From contig VGJG01000141.1 in NCBI GenBank assembly GCA_016867615.1, positions 1-5,542 of the forward strand: DNA of 5,542 nucleotides, read 5' to 3'. How positions within the stretch are numbered: the first letter of the stretch is position 1; each line of letters opens with the position of its first letter. This DNA is from Candidatus Aminicenantota bacterium. GTDB taxonomy: Bacteria; Acidobacteriota; Aminicenantia; Aminicenantales; JAFGAV01. Below the pieces are notes generated by a model, which ran no database searches, was not told where the DNA came from, and saw nothing but the letters and a program-made list of their open reading frames with translations. The translations under genes and the position numbers were made by a program. Below are positions 1 to 5,542 of this stretch, one piece after another.

Positions 1-807
1 CTCTAAAAAGCAGCGGTTGGCCATGTAATGGTTCTCGATCAGGGCCAGGGACCGGATCGTATCGGCTAGGGCCGGCGCGTCGAGGGTCCTCTGGATCTCG
101 GAGTCCCGCGTCTGGAGTTCGGCGATTTTGAACTCGAACTCCACCCAGGCGCGCTCGATATTTCTCCTCACCTCTTCATTCCCCCCTTGGAGGAGTTTCA
201 GGACCGCCTGGGGGGAGGGCGTCCTGCCGAGCGCGTCGCGCAGCTTGTCGTAGGCCTCCGGGAAAAAGAATCGCACGCCCCGGTAGTAATGGTCGAGCTC
301 CTCCCGCGTCCCGGTGAAAATGCCGCGCAGGATCAAGCCCGCGGTCGCGGCCGGGTGCTCCTCGGCGTAGGCCAGGGCCAGGGTCGAGCCCCACGACCCC
401 CCGAAAATGAGGATCTTGCCCAGCTCGAGGTGAAGGCGGAGCTTCTCGATGTCGGCCACCAGGTCGGGCGTCGTGTTTTCCCTCAGCTCAAACAGAGGCT
501 TGGACAGGCCGCAGCCGCGCTGGTCGAACTGGACGATGAGGAATTTCTCGGGATTGAAGAAACGGCGGTAATACGGCGAGCTCTTGGCTCCCGGGCCGCC
601 GTGGAGAACGACGACGGGTTTGCCCCCCCGATTTCCGCTCATTTCGAAATATATCCGGTGGAGATCCGAGACCTGCAGCTCTCCGGTCCGGAACGGTTGG
701 ATGTTCGGCCACAACCGGACTTGTTGAGCCTGGGATTCCCCCGCTTGCCGGGCCAGCAGGAAGAGTGCGGCGGCCGCGACGATGCTCGCGGCTGAATTTT
801 TGTTCAT
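1..807 (-). CDS. pip: Exported proline iminopeptidase (alpha/beta hydrolase, S33 family), C-terminus cut by window edge
   Basis: Predicted to remove N-terminal proline from peptides (EC 3.4.11.5). The frame is open from ATG at 807 to the window edge, giving 269 codons. Residues 1-29 look like a signal peptide: Lys3, a hydrophobic Ala/Val/Leu stretch at about 7-18, and a plausible SQA|QQ cleavage site. The mature part shows the family hallmarks in order: oxyanion-hole HGGPG at 69-73, DQRGCGLS at 95-102, and nucleophile elbow GGSWGS with Ser138. Family members run about 310-330 residues without a signal, and the catalytic Asp lies about 155 residues after the Ser, so Asp and His should lie beyond position 1. 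The start is supported by GGGGAGG nine bases upstream. A signal peptide is unusual, since many well-studied members are cytoplasmic; this one probably works in the periplasm or outside the cell. Substrate specificity is inferred from family. A related S33 peptidase is the alternative. Confidence 0.93.
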   Translation of the reverse strand, partial: MNKNSAASIVAAAALFLLARQAGESQAQQVRLWPNIQPFRTGELQVSDLHRIYFEMSGNRGGKPVVVLHGGPGAKSSPYYRRFFNPEKFLIVQFDQRGCGLSKPLFELRENTTPDLVADIEKLRLHLELGKILIFGGSWGSTLALAYAEEHPAATAGLILRGIFTGTREELDHYYRGVRFFFPEAYDKLRDALGRTPSPQAVLKLLQGGNEEVRRNIERAWVEFEFKIAELQTRDSEIQRTLDAPALADTIRSLALIENHYMANRCFLE

Positions 808-1014
808 CGCGCCAAACCTCCCCTTGTTTTTCGATGCGGGACACCGTCTCCCCGCGGATACGGGAACAGCGCCGCGTTTGACATTGTCCAGTGATCGATG
901 AAGGAAAACCCATGTCGCTTGAATGAGCGTGGCCGCCAACCGCCGGGGGCCGCTCGAATCTTCCGTTCGCGTCCTTGGCGATGACCGGAGAGGAGGCCGT
1001 GGCTAGCAGCGGAG
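808..1014. other. Intergenic gap between CxxC-protein gene and proline iminopeptidase gene
   Basis: This 207-base stretch holds no supported gene. The ribosome binding site of the downstream peptidase lies at its lower end. I found no convincing sigma70 promoter on the minus strand and no hairpin followed by a T-tract. A GC-rich imperfect inverted repeat near 931-951 lacks a T-run and is not called a terminator. Whether the peptidase is transcribed from its own promoter or by read-through from 1840 cannot be decided by eye. Confidence 0.5.
817..823 (-). promoter_or_regulatory. Ribosome binding site of the proline iminopeptidase gene
   Basis: GGGGAGG on the minus strand lies nine bases before the ATG at 807. 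It fixes the start that includes the signal peptide. The next in-frame ATG, at the Met of the FEMSG motif, would lose the export signal. Confidence 0.7.
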
Positions 1015-1779
1015 TCATGAATCGTGAGGCGGTGCTTCCCGTCCAGGGCTTCGCCCGGCGCCGCATCGGCGCATCTCCCAGTCGAGCTTCTCCAGATACC
1101 CCTCCAGCCAATTGCTGGGGATGCCGATGAAGGTCTCGTCCCCGTGGGGAAGCCTTTTCCAGGCTTTTCGGGTTGTGCGGGCGACGTAGCGAGCCGTTTT
1201 GTCGTCGTCGCTTTTGTCCGGAAGGGAATCGAGGAAATAATCGCAGACGCGCAAGTGGGCGCCGGACCAGGCGCCCAAGATCTCCGGACAGTCGACGCGC
1301 AGCCTCTCCACGAGGTTCTTAAGGCGCAGGCGTTTTTCATCGGCTTTGCGGCGGTAGCGCTCCATCGACTCGAAGGCCTCCCTTTCCTCGACCGGCCCTG
1401 GATTTCCGCGGTCGATGAAATCTCCCAGGCTGCCGGCCGCTCCCTGCAGGTCGTCGATATCGCGACGCAAGCTTTCCAGAAGGAGGGCCTGTCCGCGATA
1501 GAACGCCTCGGCCTTCTCCGCGGCCAGGCGGGTCAGCGTCTCCTCGTCCTCGGCGCCGTTCACCATGTACTCGTGGGAGCGGAAATAATCGTAGAGGGCC
1601 CCGCATTTCGGGCAGCAGCGCACGTGCTTTTTTTCGGCATCAAGCGCCGGGTCGACCGCCGGCAGGATCAAAAGCCTTGCCGCATCTTGCGATAGAGGGC
1701 GGTCGTATTGCGGCGCCAGGTATTTGGAAAAGGAGGTCTCGACCTCTTTGAGCCGGCAGCAGACCGGGCAGGGCGCGAT
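1015..1779 (-). CDS. Unknown-function protein with two CxxC pairs (putative zinc ribbon) and helical middle; apparent ATC start
   Basis: I do not recognise a named family. The product is 254 residues if begun at ATC 1779. Cys4-Pro-Val-Cys7 and Cys56-Pro-Lys-Cys59-Gly suggest a split zinc-binding site whose halves are about 50 residues apart. Next comes an acidic stretch with Asn74-Gly75 and EDEETLTRL at 77-85, a pattern I associate loosely with bacterial proteins carrying short zinc-ribbon-like N-termini. Charged, Leu-rich helices at about 80-170 could form a coiled coil. There is no signal peptide or membrane segment, so it is probably cytoplasmic. The last 20 residues are Arg/Gly/Pro-rich. 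A TGA in frame 12 bases upstream of the ATC limits extension. The first in-frame TTG (1671) would remove the first CxxC pair, and no ATG, GTG or TTG lies before it. The promoter and Shine-Dalgarno both point to 1779. The gene is separate from its neighbours and probably monocistronic. Confidence 0.72.
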   Translation of the reverse strand: MAPCPVCCRLKEVETSFSKYLAPQYDRPLSQDAARLLILPAVDPALDAEKKHVRCCPKCGALYDYFRSHEYMVNGAEDEETLTRLAAEKAEAFYRGQALLLESLRRDIDDLQGAAGSLGDFIDRGNPGPVEEREAFESMERYRRKADEKRLRLKNLVERLRVDCPEILGAWSGAHLRVCDYFLDSLPDKSDDDKTARYVARTTRKAWKRLPHGDETFIGIPSNWLEGYLEKLDWEMRRCGAGRSPGREAPPHDS

Positions 1780-1782
1780 GGC

Positions 1783-1790
1783 TCACCTCC
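1783..1790 (-). promoter_or_regulatory. Near-perfect Shine-Dalgarno that places the start at ATC 1779
   Basis: The minus strand reads GGAGGTGA, matching eight consecutive positions of the consensus SD. GGAGG ends six bases before the ATC at 1779, an optimal distance. It overlaps an in-frame TGA, so the start of the CxxC-protein gene must lie downstream of it. Confidence 0.75.
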
Positions 1791-1839
1791 GTATCGGAAT
1801 CGTTATCGCCCAGGTCGTTCCATCCAGCCTACTTCAGGG

Positions 1840-1868
1840 AGTATAAACAGGAGCCCCGAAGGGGTCAA
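1840..1868 (-). promoter_or_regulatory. Sigma70-type promoter for the CxxC-protein gene
   Basis: The minus strand shows a -35 box TTGACC (1863-1868), a spacer of exactly 17 bases, and a -10 box TATACT (1840-1845). Both hexamers differ from consensus at one position. Transcription should start near 1833, giving a leader of about 54 bases before ATC 1779. The spacer and adjacent -35 bases contain a short palindrome, CCCC-TTC-GGGG (1854-1864). No operator could be identified. Confidence 0.72.
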
Positions 1869-1915
1869 GGACGGCTTCCGAACTGGTGCGGGAAGAGCCT
1901 TTCCCCCAAAGACCG

Positions 1916-2398
1916 CTAAAAATGAAGACCAAGAATGCCCGTGAACGTGATGTTCTCTTCTTCCCCGTCGGCGAGGACGGGATTCAGGTCTCGGCCATAC
2001 CGGAACTCCAGATAATTGCCCCGGACGATCAGCCGGAACTTGAACCCTCCCCCCAGGACGTAGCCGTAATCCAGGTCCTCGACCTGGTTATCGAAGCAGG
2101 TCGAGCCCCGAACTCTCAAACTTCCGCTGATTTTTCGAGCGAAGAAGAATCCCCCGGAAAGGTAGACGGGCCGGACCGGGCTGACTTTCACCGGAAGAGG
2201 CGCCTCCAGGCAGATAACCCGCAGGCGGATGGGGGTTACTACGGGCAGCATGCCCCAACTGGAAAGGCTTCCTTCGACGCCCTTCATCGTAAGGGACAGG
2301 CCGGTCTGAAAAGTCACCCGGTTCAAGACCGAAAAATCGGCGAAATAACTTTCGGAATGTCGAGGCCTTTGGGGTCGAGGAGCAAGCCCTCGATATTT
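1916..2398 (-). pseudogene. 5'-truncated outer-membrane beta-barrel protein (PorT-like), probable remnant
   Basis: The frame is open from just after the TAA of the upstream barrel gene to TAG at 1916-1918. The translated part resembles the C-terminal two thirds of a small outer-membrane barrel of the PorT/OMP_b-brl type. It has alternating polar and hydrophobic strands, a VYLSGGFFF segment, a DYGYVLGGGFKF segment, a NYLEFRYG strand and a terminal GLHF ending in Phe, the usual barrel-assembly signal. A signal peptide and the first strand or two are missing. The only in-frame starts are TTG at 2326 and an ATG within the barrel, neither with a Shine-Dalgarno. Strand-like sequence (ESYFADFSV) already appears before the TTG, so it looks cut at its 5' end rather than short by design. 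If expressed from the TTG it would be a 136-residue protein unlikely to be exported. A divergent intact gene is less likely. Confidence 0.6.
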
Positions 2399-2947
2399 TT
2401 AAAACCGGATTTCGACCCCGCCGTCTAAGTCAAGGCCGCCGACCTTGAAGTAAAAGCTTTCGTGCTCCATCCGGCACGTCGACCAGGCCAGAAAGAGGCC
2501 GACGCCGACAGCATCGGTCAGACGATACGCGCCGCCTCCCTTGATAATGAACCCCACGGCATTTTCTTTCACCGTCCCCAGGACCGCATCCTCCTTGAAG
2601 AAAACCTCCTGAACCCCTGCTCCCAGATGGAACCGCAGCTTTTTCCCCGCCGGGATCTCATAGCGCATGCCCAGGGTGAGGGGCAAAAGCCAGACCTTGG
2701 TTTGCTCCTCTGTCACGGTGAGTTCGCCGGTCTTGTGGAGATAATCCACTCCGGCAAAGACGGAGACGTTTTTAATAATGCCCAGCCCGGCCTCCAGCCC
2801 GAATTTCGCCGCGCCGCCGTAAACGTCCCGGAAGATCGAGTTTTCAGAGGAAAAATAAGAGCCCTTGATCTCGACCCTGAACCCAGAGGCCAGGGCGATT
2901 CCCCCCACGAGCCACAGACCGAGGCCGATCAAAAGGATCTTTTTCAT
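2399..2947 (-). CDS. Small outer-membrane beta-barrel protein with signal peptide
   Basis: The 182-residue product begins MKK followed by a hydrophobic segment and a likely signal peptidase I site ALA|SG after residue 20. The mature part of about 162 residues alternates short amphipathic strands with turns and ends in EIRF with terminal Phe, as barrel proteins do for recognition by the BAM machinery. Size and pattern suggest an eight-stranded barrel of the broad OMP_b-brl/OmpA-like-barrel class; the ligand or partner is unknown. The ATG at 2947 is preferred over a GTG at 2962 because GAGGGGAG lies five bases before it and the signal peptide then begins properly. It follows the propeller-protein stop by 11 bases and is probably co-translated with it. 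A barrel remnant in the same frame follows directly. The family assignment comes from pattern, not from a search. Confidence 0.85.
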   Translation of the reverse strand: MKKILLIGLGLWLVGGIALASGFRVEIKGSYFSSENSIFRDVYGGAAKFGLEAGLGIIKNVSVFAGVDYLHKTGELTVTEEQTKVWLLPLTLGMRYEIPAGKKLRFHLGAGVQEVFFKEDAVLGTVKENAVGFIIKGGGAYRLTDAVGVGLFLAWSTCRMEHESFYFKVGGLDLDGGVEIRF

Positions 2948-2952
2948 CTTTG

Positions 2953-2960
2953 CTCCCCTC
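2953..2960 (-). promoter_or_regulatory. Ribosome binding site of the barrel gene, overlapping the upstream stop
   Basis: GAGGGGAG on the minus strand ends five bases before ATG 2947 and shares bases with the TGA (2959-2961) of the propeller-protein gene. A ribosome finishing the upstream gene would sit on this site, which suggests translational coupling. It also decides for ATG 2947 over GTG 2962. Confidence 0.7.
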
Positions 2961-5070
2961 ACTGGACCGCGACCTCAGCCATATCGCTCTCCCAGCCCTG
3001 GCTGTTGACCGCCGTCACCCCGAACCGATAGGCCTTGGTCTCTTCAAGATTCCGGACGATATGCTCAAGCACCCCCGCCCCGACGCTGCCGACCAGCATC
3101 GCCGGGCCGTTGTCGATCCGGTAGATCCGGTAGCTGATGGGTTCGGAGTTGGCCGGGTTCGGCTGCCACCTGAGCCTGACGACGTACTCGACCCTCGAGA
3201 CGTTCCGGTTCGTGAGTTTTTCACCCGTCAATCCCAGCGGCGCCTTCACCGTCCGGAAAAAGTTCGCTTGAATCGCTTTGTCCCCGTCCATGACCACTGT
3301 GACCGGATTGGCCGAGCCGGCGGCATCGCCGGTCCAGATGTCGAATTCGTATCCCTCGGCCGGCATGGCTTGAACGCTGACCAGAGTTCCCGCGTCATAG
3401 AGATAGGTCCCGGGCGCGGGATTGGTCGTTCCTCCCTCGCCGGCCGCGATCATCAGCGTATATTGGCGTATAAAATTCGCGGTCACGGTCTTATTGGCGT
3501 CCATGGTGATAGCAATCGGATTGCCGGCGCCCGAAGCGTCCCCGCTCCAGCTCCCGAATCGATAGCCGGCAGAAGCCGTGGCCGCAATGCTGACGACGGC
3601 GCCGTAGTCATGAATATAGGTGCCGGGCGCGGGGCTGGTCGTTCCGCCCACGCCGGCCACAACCTTCAGAACGTATTTTAGGGTCACCGTTGCCGAGGCG
3701 GAATTATTCGTCATATCCGGGTCGCTCTCGTTGAGCGCGGACACCGAGGCCGTGTTGGTCACCGTCGCGCCCGATGTTCCCACGACGGCGATCGTTAACG
3801 TCGCCGTTTCTCCAATGGCCAGGGTCCCGATATCCCAGATTCCCGTTCCCGAGGTGTAGGTGCCTTTGGAGGCGGTGGAGGACTGATATGCCAGGCCCGC
3901 CGGCAGGGAATCACTGACCTGGAGCCCCGTGGCTTCCATCGGTCCGTTGTTCGCCGCCGTCACCGTGAAATTGAATGTCTCTCCGACCTTGGGCTCCAAG
4001 TTGTCGGAGGTCTTGGTGACCGCGATGTCGGCGCTCGCTCTGATCTTGGCGATGAAGGCGTCGCCTCCCCCCTGATATGTCTGGTACTGGTTCAGAGTGG
4101 GAAAATCGGCGCTCCACGTCTCACCGGTCACATAGGCCGTTCCGCGGCTGTCCACCGCTATTCCTGAACAGAAATACACCCCATCATTGCCGCTTCCCCC
4201 CAGGTAGGAGGAATAAGCCAAACTATCTATGCCGCTCTTTGTCGTGTCGAGCTTTGTCACAACTATATCCCTATACGGTTGATCTGACTGGTATTGGTTC
4301 AGGATTGGAAAATCCGTGCTTTCCGTCCATCCAATCAAATAGGCATTGCCGCTGCCGTCCACGGCGAGTCGACAGCACACATCAAAAGCGCTCCCGCCCA
4401 GGAAGGTTGAGTAGAGCAGACAGGACGCGCCGCTCCTCGTCGGGTCGAGCTTTGTCAGAAAGACGTCCTGCCCCCCCTGATATGTTGGCTGGTACGCGTT
4501 CAAGGTCGGGAAATTCGCGCTGCCCGTGACTCCGGCCACGTAGACGTTGCCGCTGCCGTCCACGCCAATTCCCGTTCCCATCTCCCCGGAGTTCCCGCCC
4601 AGGAAGGTGGAGTAAATCAGGCTGGTGGCACCGCTCTTTGTCGTGTCGAACTTGGCTACGACAGCATCGGTGGCGCCCCCCAGAAATGTCTGGTACGGGT
4701 TCAAGGTCGGAAAATTCGAACTGTTGGTTTGTCCGGTTAAATAGACATAGCCGTCGCCGTCAACCGCTAATGCCCAGCCTGTTTCATACCCGCCCGCGCC
4801 GCTCCCGCCGAAATATGTGGAGTAAATCAGACTTGCGTCGCCGCTCCGGGTCGTGTCGAACTTCGTTAAGAAAATATCCGGACCCGGCTGCTTCGTCTGA
4901 TATTGGTTCCGGATCGGAAAATCTGAGCAGTACGTGTATCCGGTGACATAAGCGTTGCCGCTGTTATCCGCCGCTATTCCCAAGCATGCATCACCGCCGC
5001 CGCTCCCGCCCAGGAAGGTGGAATAAACCAGGCTGGCGGCGCCACTCTGCGTCGTGTCGAGCTTCGTCAC
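2959..5070 (-). CDS. SBBP beta-propeller/DUF11/InlB-like repeat/fibronectin III extracellular protein, 3' segment after frameshift
   Basis: This 703-codon segment continues the gene that enters at 5542; the two parts are separated by a frameshift in the G-run at 5087-5093. Residue numbers count from the GTG at 5070, which is probably an internal Val of an FVTKLD motif, not a real start. Residues 1-13 end propeller repeat 2 and 14-346 are SBBP repeats 3-7 (YSTFLGG, NAYVTG and FPTLNQYQ motifs). Residues 347-464 are a DUF11-type Ig-like domain (NNGP and TNTASVSA motifs). Residues 465-535 and 536-606 are two InlB-like B-repeats (GGTTxPAPGTY ... TANF). Residues 607-703 resemble fibronectin III (SYRIYR, YRFGVTAVNSQG). 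No C-terminal sorting signal or transmembrane helix is visible. Such proteins are usually secreted or surface-attached, with binding or adhesion roles; the ligand here is unknown. A barrel protein gene follows closely and may be a partner. Confidence 0.9.
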   Translation of the reverse strand: MTKLDTTQSGAASLVYSTFLGGSGGGDACLGIAADNSGNAYVTGYTYCSDFPIRNQYQTKQPGPDIFLTKFDTTRSGDASLIYSTYFGGSGAGGYETGWALAVDGDGYVYLTGQTNSSNFPTLNPYQTFLGGATDAVVAKFDTTKSGATSLIYSTFLGGNSGEMGTGIGVDGSGNVYVAGVTGSANFPTLNAYQPTYQGGQDVFLTKLDPTRSGASCLLYSTFLGGSAFDVCCRLAVDGSGNAYLIGWTESTDFPILNQYQSDQPYRDIVVTKLDTTKSGIDSLAYSSYLGGSGNDGVYFCSGIAVDSRGTAYVTGETWSADFPTLNQYQTYQGGGDAFIAKIRASADIAVTKTSDNLEPKVGETFNFTVTAANNGPMEATGLQVSDSLPAGLAYQSSTASKGTYTSGTGIWDIGTLAIGETATLTIAVVGTSGATVTNTASVSALNESDPDMTNNSASATVTLKYVLKVVAGVGGTTSPAPGTYIHDYGAVVSIAATASAGYRFGSWSGDASGAGNPIAITMDANKTVTANFIRQYTLMIAAGEGGTTNPAPGTYLYDAGTLVSVQAMPAEGYEFDIWTGDAAGSANPVTVVMDGDKAIQANFFRTVKAPLGLTGEKLTNRNVSRVEYVVRLRWQPNPANSEPISYRIYRIDNGPAMLVGSVGAGVLEHIVRNLEETKAYRFGVTAVNSQGWESDMAEVAVQ
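3253..3678 (-). repeat. Two tandem InlB-like B-repeats (71 codons each)
   Basis: Units at 3678-3466 and 3465-3253 encode two equal-length domains. Each begins with a YxLxxxAGxGGTTxPAPGTY strand, has a central GYxFxxWxGDA motif and ends NxxVTANF-like. The pattern is that of divergent InlB B-repeat domains, small beta-rich modules frequent in surface proteins. Strong DNA similarity around the PAPGTY codons suggests a fairly recent duplication. Confidence 0.8.
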
Positions 5071-5435
5071 AAAGCCCTCTTCACCACCCCCCCACCCTTA
5101 TAGTACTGGTACTGATTCCTAGTGGGGAAATTCGCGCTATACGTTACTCCGCTCACATAGGCGTTGCCGCTGTCATCCACTGCTATGGCCCAGCCTTCAT
5201 CAAAGGAACTCCCGCCCAGATAGGTGGAGTAAACCAGGCCGGCCGCGCCGCTCGTTGTCGAGTCAAGCTTGGTCACGAAAACATCGCTCGACGGCTGGTC
5301 GGCCTGGTATTGGTTCAGCGTGGGAAAATCCCAGCTCGCCGTCCGTCCGGTGACATAGACCATGCCGCTGTCGTCCACGTCGATTCCATAGCCGACGTCT
5401 TCGCCGCTCCCGCCCAAGTAGGTGGAGTAGGCCAG
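4033..5435 (-). repeat. Seven tandem SBBP propeller repeats (about 190-210 bases each)
   Basis: The units on the minus strand are 5435-5238, 5237-5032 (frameshifted), 5031-4831, 4830-4621, 4620-4420, 4419-4222 and 4221-4033. Each encodes L-x-YS(T/S)-(Y/F)-LGG ... (I/L)xVDxxGxxYxxGxTxSxxFP ... NxYQ ... DxxxxK. Seven units fit one complete seven-bladed propeller, since the typical pre-repeat linker precedes unit 1 and a DUF11 domain follows unit 7. Some stretches are nearly identical in DNA, such as CAGGAAGGTGGAGTAAA-like segments near 4600, 5010 and 5220 on the plus strand. Confidence 0.9.
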
Positions 5436-5542
5436 GACCACGGGATCAATGACTAGCTCCTGGCTTGCATCATAGGTTCCGACTTCGAAGCCGTAGGCGT
5501 TTTCGCCGATTCTCTTGAAAGACGTTTCGACCGCTAAGCGAG
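5067..5542 (-). CDS. SBBP beta-propeller protein, 5' segment before frameshift (start beyond window)
   Basis: The frame is open from the window edge to TGA at 5067-5069. It begins inside the domain that normally precedes SBBP repeats: the stretch YGFEVGTYDASQELVIDPV (about 5439-5495) matches the typical linker leading into the first YSTYLGG. Propeller repeat 1 occupies 5238-5435 and repeat 2 begins at 5237. After NQYQYYKGGG the frame drifts into VVKRAL and stops, while the next frame supplies the missing FVTKLD motif, so this is the 5' part of the same gene as 2959-5070. GTG at 5441 is internal to the conserved DPVV stretch and should not be taken as the start. If the frameshift is real, translation gives a product with little more than one blade, unlikely to fold as a propeller. 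The signal peptide is presumably off the window. Confidence 0.85.
   Translation of the reverse strand, partial: RLAVETSFKRIGENAYGFEVGTYDASQELVIDPVVLAYSTYLGGSGEDVGYGIDVDDSGMVYVTGRTASWDFPTLNQYQADQPSSDVFVTKLDSTTSGAAGLVYSTYLGGSSFDEGWAIAVDDSGNAYVSGVTYSANFPTRNQYQYYKGGGVVKRAL
5087..5093 (-). other. Frameshift site: run of seven G in propeller repeat 2
   Basis: On the minus strand the sequence reads GGT, seven G, then TGGT. The upstream frame runs Lys-Gly-Gly-Gly-Val-Val and reaches TGA; the downstream frame is closed just upstream by TAA within the TATAAG preceding the tract. Repeat 2 spans 206 bases, one short of a multiple of three, while the other repeats are 189-210 bases and all multiples of three. 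Adding one G, or removing two, restores a continuous frame into FVTKLD. It may be a real mutation, a phase-variable tract or a base-calling error. Confidence 0.85.

Noticed and set aside
187..795. Plus-strand open frame of 202 codons
   Set aside because: It lies wholly opposite the proline iminopeptidase, whose motifs are unmistakable; the plus reading has no recognisable motif.
878..906. Plus-strand TTGACA hexamer at 878-883
   Set aside because: Seventeen bases downstream there is no -10-like hexamer (AAGGAA), and no plus-strand gene follows.
1024..1695. Plus-strand open frame of 223 codons
   Set aside because: It is antisense to the CxxC-protein gene, which has a promoter, SD and Cys pairs. 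The plus frame has no convincing SD or domain.
1890..1905. GGGAA...TTCCC inverted repeat just after the barrel remnant's stop
   Set aside because: The stem is only five base pairs and no T-run follows on the minus strand, so a terminator is not supported.
2327..2410. Alternative minus-strand frame reading GFKNIEGLLLDPKG across the gap after the barrel's TAA
   Set aside because: It is about 30 codons, bounded by stops, with no start or SD, and does not resemble the missing N-terminus of the remnant barrel.
1886..2428. Plus-strand open frame of 180 codons across the barrel remnant
   Set aside because: The minus strand has barrel-like strand periodicity and terminal Phe here, while the plus translation is low in recognisable structure and has no ribosome binding site.
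2950..3681. Plus-strand open frame of 243 codons opposite the fibronectin and InlB-like domains
   Set aside because: It is the antisense shadow of a domain-rich coding region; its His/Arg/Asp-rich translation has no recognisable fold.

Overview
The window comes from a moderately GC-rich diderm bacterium. All credible genes lie on the minus strand, so the biological order runs from position 5542 down to 1. Outer-membrane beta-barrel proteins with classical signal peptides and a terminal Phe point to a Gram-negative type envelope. The mix of SBBP propeller, DUF11, InlB-like repeats and small PorT-like barrels is common in environmental Acidobacteriota/Aminicenantota-type genomes and some deltaproteobacterial lineages. 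That taxonomic guess is inference only; no marker gene is present.

Region 5542-2959 is one large gene for an extracellular multidomain protein whose N-terminus lies beyond the window. Its product has the end of an SBBP-type N-terminal domain, seven beta-propeller repeats, a DUF11 domain, two InlB-like B-repeats and a fibronectin III-like C-terminus. The reading frame is broken once, at a run of seven G (minus strand) in the second propeller repeat, so it reads as two overlapping ORFs. Eleven bases after its stop starts a small exported outer-membrane beta-barrel protein (2947-2399), probably co-translated with it. In the same frame after the TAA lies a second barrel sequence (2398-1916) with no signal peptide or convincing start, read here as a 5'-truncated remnant.

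Region 1915-1780 holds a strong sigma70-type promoter (TTGACC-17-TATACT) and a near-perfect Shine-Dalgarno. These drive a 254-codon gene of unknown function (1779-1015) with two CxxC pairs and a helical middle. No ATG, GTG or TTG is available at the expected start; the codon at the right place is ATC. After a 207-base gap without a recognisable gene comes a secreted proline iminopeptidase (807 to the window edge), whose C-terminal third, with the catalytic Asp and His, is off the window.

The genes do not form one obvious pathway. The propeller protein and adjacent barrel look like a cell-surface pair, the peptidase is a separate exported enzyme, and the CxxC protein is probably cytoplasmic and independently transcribed. 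No RNA gene, CRISPR array, insertion sequence or phage module was seen.
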